A stretch of 64,000 nt of DNA from assembly GCA_964620445.1 (NCBI GenBank), contig CAZUHB010000031.1, forward strand, positions 1 to 64,000, written 5' to 3'. The notes beneath the pieces were generated by a model. That model did not search any database. It was given only the letters and a program-made list of their open reading frames with translations, and was not told where the DNA came from. This stretch comes from CAZUHB01 sp964620445 (lineage in GTDB: Bacteria > Planctomycetota > B15-G4 > CAYZWU01). A program made the position numbers and the translations under genes. Positions 61,396 through 64,000 of this stretch are shown piece after piece (position 1 is the stretch's first letter; each line of letters opens with the position of its first letter).

Positions 61396-61901
61396 AAAAA
61401 GGCTCGACTTCGCACCGTGACCGGGACGACACGCACCTCCGCGAGCTGTTTGAAAATGAGAAGGACCGCGTCTTCGCGCTTTGCTATCGATTGTGCGGCA
61501 ATCATGCTGATGCCGAAGACGCTTTGCAGGAAACCTTCGTTGATGTCCTTCGCGGCCTCAGCGGATTCCGCGGAGACGCTTCCTACTCGACGTGGATCTA
61601 CAGAATCTCGATCCGGGCCGCCCTGCGCGTTCGCAGCCGGGCGAAAAGCCGGACGGTGACGCTGCCCGACGATCTCGTTGCGAGCGTCGACCTATCCGCA
61701 GAACTGAAGGACGAGGTTCAGAGAACGCTGCAGGCCATCAACAAGTTATCGTGGGAGCACCGCGTCGTTCTGCATCTGTTCGCGATTGAAGGGATGTCCC
61801 ACAAGGAGGTCGGGGAGATCCTGGCGATCCCCGAAGGAACCGTGTGGTCGCGACTCCACACCGCGCGCCATCGGCTCTGTACCCTCATGAGAGGGAACTG
61901 A
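61392..61901 (+). CDS. ECF RNA polymerase sigma factor
   Basis: Predicted 169-residue sigma factor. Region 2 spans about 15-85 (VFALCYRLCGNHADAEDALQ, YSTWIYRISIRAALRVRSR) and region 4 about 105-165 (LSWEHRVVLHLFAIEGMSHK, GTVWSRLHTARHRL). It is a compact, standard ECF factor like RpoE/SigW types. Its start codon overlaps the stop of the anti-sigma gene, so its level follows that of its regulator. No downstream target gene is evident; the next gene is 270 bases away. Confidence 0.94.
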   Translation: MKKGSTSHRDRDDTHLRELFENEKDRVFALCYRLCGNHADAEDALQETFVDVLRGLSGFRGDASYSTWIYRISIRAALRVRSRAKSRTVTLPDDLVASVDLSAELKDEVQRTLQAINKLSWEHRVVLHLFAIEGMSHKEVGEILAIPEGTVWSRLHTARHRLCTLMRGN

Positions 61902-62173
61902 AATGGGCGATCTGAGTGCGTCCCTCATTTGTCAGTACCGTTCGCCGGGCCAGCACATATCCGGCCCGTCTCGCGCAAGCGCTCAGGCTTCTCATCGCGC
62001 AATGTGGGGCGCCCGAGCAGGCACCGGATTACAGCGCCACCGCCAAGAACGGTTATTTAATCTCGCCCTGTATTAATCCCCCCGGATGGTTATGATGAGC
62101 CGGATATCGCAGATCCTCCTGGGCAGCGTCCGCGCGGCCAGGACGTCCACAGTCAACCCAAGCAGGTGCAATC
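61902..62173. other. Gap between sigma factor and acyl-CoA synthetase genes
   Basis: 272 bases without a recognisable gene. It begins with a GC-rich stretch with a weak CCGGGCC...GGCCCG-like pairing near 61950-61970, and the rest shows no strong structure. It presumably contains the promoter of the synthetase gene. Confidence 0.4.
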
Positions 62174-64000
62174 ATGACCAGCAGACAGCTCGGCTTCGAA
62201 GAAACGGTAATGATCCTCGAATCCTACGGGATTCCGGTTCTCGGAAAAGCGGTCAAGACGCGCGAGGCGGCGATCGAGGCCGCGAGCGAGCTCGGTTTCC
62301 CCGTCGTGATCAAGGTGGCCACTCCCGAGATCGTCCACAAAACCGACGTGGGCGTTGTGTTTCTCGACGTCAAGAATGCCGAGGAAGCGGGCGAGATCTT
62401 CGACAAGGTGATCGACAACGCCCGCAAGGCGGGCGCCAAGGACGTGGAGAACGTTCTCGTCCAGAAAATGGCCAAGCAGGGTTTCGAGATGCTCGTGGGC
62501 GCCCGTCAGGACCCCTGTTTCGGCCCGGTCACCATGGTGGGCCACGGCGGCCGCTTCGTCGAACTCTGGAAGGACGCGGCCCCCGGCGTGGGGCTGCTCA
62601 CGAGCGACGATGTGGAGCGGATGCTCGCCAAGACCAAGTCGGACCGCGTGCTCAAGGGCTTCCGCGGGCCGGCGCTCGACCGGGAGGCCGTGATCGACAC
62701 GGTCATCCGCGTTTCGCGAATGATGGACGAGCGGCCCGACATCCTCGAACTCGACCTCAACCCGGTCATCGTCTACGAGGCGGGATTCGCCATCGTCGAT
62801 GCGCGCGTGATCGTGGGCGAACCGGTCTTCCACCGGAGGGCGACCGATCTCTCCTACCGCCGCATGAAAAGCCTCGAGTCGATCTTCTCGCCCAAATCGG
62901 TCGCGGTGGTCGGCGCATCGCGCTCCGGATCGATCGGCGGCATCATCCTCAAGAACTCGCGCCGCATCGACAAGCTCTACCCGATCAATCCGCGGCGCAA
63001 ATCGCTCCTCGGCCTCGATTGCTACCCGTCGATCGCCGACCTGCCCGAGATACCCGACCTCGCGGTGATCGCTCTGGGTCCCGATGCCACGATCGCCACC
63101 TTCAAGGAGCTCTGCGCCAAGGGGGGCCGCGGCGCGATCATCGTGAGCGACGGCTTTGCCGAGAGCGGTCGCAACGACCTGGAGCAGGAACTGATCGACA
63201 CGGCGACGGAACACAAGATCTCCTACATCGGTCCGAACTGCCTCGGCGTGATCGACAACTTTTCCGGGCTGAACACGATGTTCATCCCCGAACGGCGCAC
63301 CGGCATGCAGAGCAAACCGAGCGGTCTGGGCGTGATCTCGCAGAGCGGCGGCATCGGGCTCGAACTGCTCGAGATGCTCGACGCCGACAACCTCTCCGTG
63401 GGAAAGTGGGCCTCCTGCGGCAACGCCTCGGGCGTGACGATCGCCGAGATCCTGGCCCACATGGGCGACGATCCGCGCATCAAGGTGATCGCCATCTATC
63501 TCGAGGGATTGCGCAACGGCCTGCAGTTCATGGAAGTGGGCCGGGCCGTGGCCGAAAAGAAACCGGTCATCGTGATCAAGGGCGGCGTGGGCGGCGGCGC
63601 GGCCAAGACGATGTCGCACACGGCGTCCCTTGCGGGCAGCTTCGAAGCCTTCAAAGCGGCCTGCGAGCAGGCCGGGCTCTTTCTCATCGAGGAACTCACC
63701 GAGGACCCCAAGATCCTGATCAACGTGATCTCGATCCTCTCCACCCAGCCGGCGGCGCGCGGCAACCGGATCGCCGTGGTGAGCGTGGGCGGCGGCGCGG
63801 CCATCCTCCTCGCCGACCAGATCACGGCCGAGGGATTGAAGCTGGCCGAATTCGCGCCCGAGACCAAGGAAAAATTCGCCACCCTCCTCGAGGGCAAGGT
63901 GCGCGCCGCCAGTCCCGAGGAGAAGGATCGGATCGCCCACCAGATCACGGAGAATCCCCTCGATCTCTTCGGCGATTGCGACGACGACATGCTGCTCGAG
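62174..64000 (+). CDS. ADP-forming acyl-CoA synthetase, ATP-grasp domain first (partial at 3' end)
   Basis: The plus-strand reading from the ATG at 62174 stays open for 609 codons to the window edge, so only the N-terminal part is seen. Residues about 1-230 form an ATP-grasp domain (GFPVVIKVATPEIVHKTD, LELDLNPVIV). A CoA-binding Rossmann domain follows (SIFSPKSVAVVGASRSGSIG) and then a succinyl-CoA-ligase-like domain with the phosphohistidine motif (TMSHTASLAGS). ADP-forming acetyl/acyl-CoA synthetases make acetate plus ATP from acetyl-CoA, ADP and phosphate. The beta-before-alpha order is one of several known fusions. A 595-residue minus-strand reading over the same DNA is an antisense shadow. 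The upstream Shine-Dalgarno sequence is weak (CAGGTG). Confidence 0.9.
   Translation, partial: MTSRQLGFEETVMILESYGIPVLGKAVKTREAAIEAASELGFPVVIKVATPEIVHKTDVGVVFLDVKNAEEAGEIFDKVIDNARKAGAKDVENVLVQKMAKQGFEMLVGARQDPCFGPVTMVGHGGRFVELWKDAAPGVGLLTSDDVERMLAKTKSDRVLKGFRGPALDREAVIDTVIRVSRMMDERPDILELDLNPVIVYEAGFAIVDARVIVGEPVFHRRATDLSYRRMKSLESIFSPKSVAVVGASRSGSIGGIILKNSRRIDKLYPINPRRKSLLGLDCYPSIADLPEIPDLAVIALGPDATIATFKELCAKGGRGAIIVSDGFAESGRNDLEQELIDTATEHKISYIGPNCLGVIDNFSGLNTMFIPERRTGMQSKPSGLGVISQSGGIGLELLEMLDADNLSVGKWASCGNASGVTIAEILAHMGDDPRIKVIAIYLEGLRNGLQFMEVGRAVAEKKPVIVIKGGVGGGAAKTMSHTASLAGSFEAFKAACEQAGLFLIEELTEDPKILINVISILSTQPAARGNRIAVVSVGGGAAILLADQITAEGLKLAEFAPETKEKFATLLEGKVRAASPEEKDRIAHQITENPLDLFGDCDDDMLLE

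Noticed and set aside
62153..63940. 595-residue minus-strand reading frame
   Set aside because: It is antisense to an open plus-strand acyl-CoA synthetase with intact ATP-grasp and phosphohistidine motifs; its His/Asp/Gly-rich sequence is a typical high-GC shadow.
1..64000. tRNA, rRNA and CRISPR features
   Set aside because: No T-arm-like or rRNA sequences and no spaced direct-repeat array were noticed on reading; a covariance-model search was not possible.

Overview
The window is high-GC, densely coded DNA from a diderm bacterium: it has a TonB-dependent receptor, several lipoproteins with lipobox cysteines, and an O-antigen-type 3,6-dideoxyhexose enzyme. Several traits point to Planctomycetota or a close, probably uncultured, relative. 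These are many ECF-type sigma factors, a sigma factor fused to a membrane anchor and ectodomain, large secreted FG-GAP and BNR-type repeat proteins, prenyltransferase-fold secreted proteins, and secreted proteins ending in beta-rich C-terminal domains that I associate with planctomycetes. The assignment is an inference from gene content only. No rRNA, tRNA, CRISPR array or transposase was seen.

Layout. 46-4819: a secreted metallophosphoesterase diverges from two tandem prenyltransferase-fold paralogues. 5202-10357: a sigma factor and membrane anti-sigma pair faces a 1210-residue TPR-CHAT (caspase-like) secreted protein. 10463-14739: a surface-polysaccharide block on the minus strand (GT4, then an SDR-GT2 fusion, then RfbH), interrupted by an 85-bp perfect palindrome. 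14912-18173: another sigma factor, then a PerR, ferritin, peroxiredoxin and superoxide reductase oxidative-stress block closed by a strong terminator. 18336-35527: secreted and membrane enzymes (GH2, FG-GAP protein, sigma-TM-ectodomain fusion, GH36-like lipoprotein, two M28 peptidases) and a receiver-domain protein. 35635-40177: YfiR-like protein, TonB-dependent receptor and a triple-FKBP lipoprotein. 40515-44138: five small lipoproteins in a row, followed by phosphoesterase, LOG and GpmI genes. 47385-52136: a lipoprotein, BCAT aminotransferase, MazG, and a sigma/anti-sigma-like pair. 52148-60492: a BNR-repeat protein, a cupredoxin/FG-GAP protein, a decayed sensor gene, a small secreted protein and a membrane-anchored repeat ectodomain. 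60763-61901: an anti-sigma/sigma pair in reversed order. 62174-64000: the first 609 codons of an ADP-forming acyl-CoA synthetase that runs off the window.

Most unusual signals: (1) a palindromic repeat family with a TTGTTCC/GGAACAA core. One copy supplies the last five codons and the stop of both convergent genes at 26767-26814, and another is a perfect 85-bp palindrome filling an operon gap at 13495-13579. (2) A single-chain sigma factor, transmembrane and ectodomain receptor. (3) A sigma/anti-sigma/CHAT module. (4) A run of five consecutive lipoproteins that may form one envelope complex. (5) A cupredoxin-like domain that has lost its copper Cys and Met.
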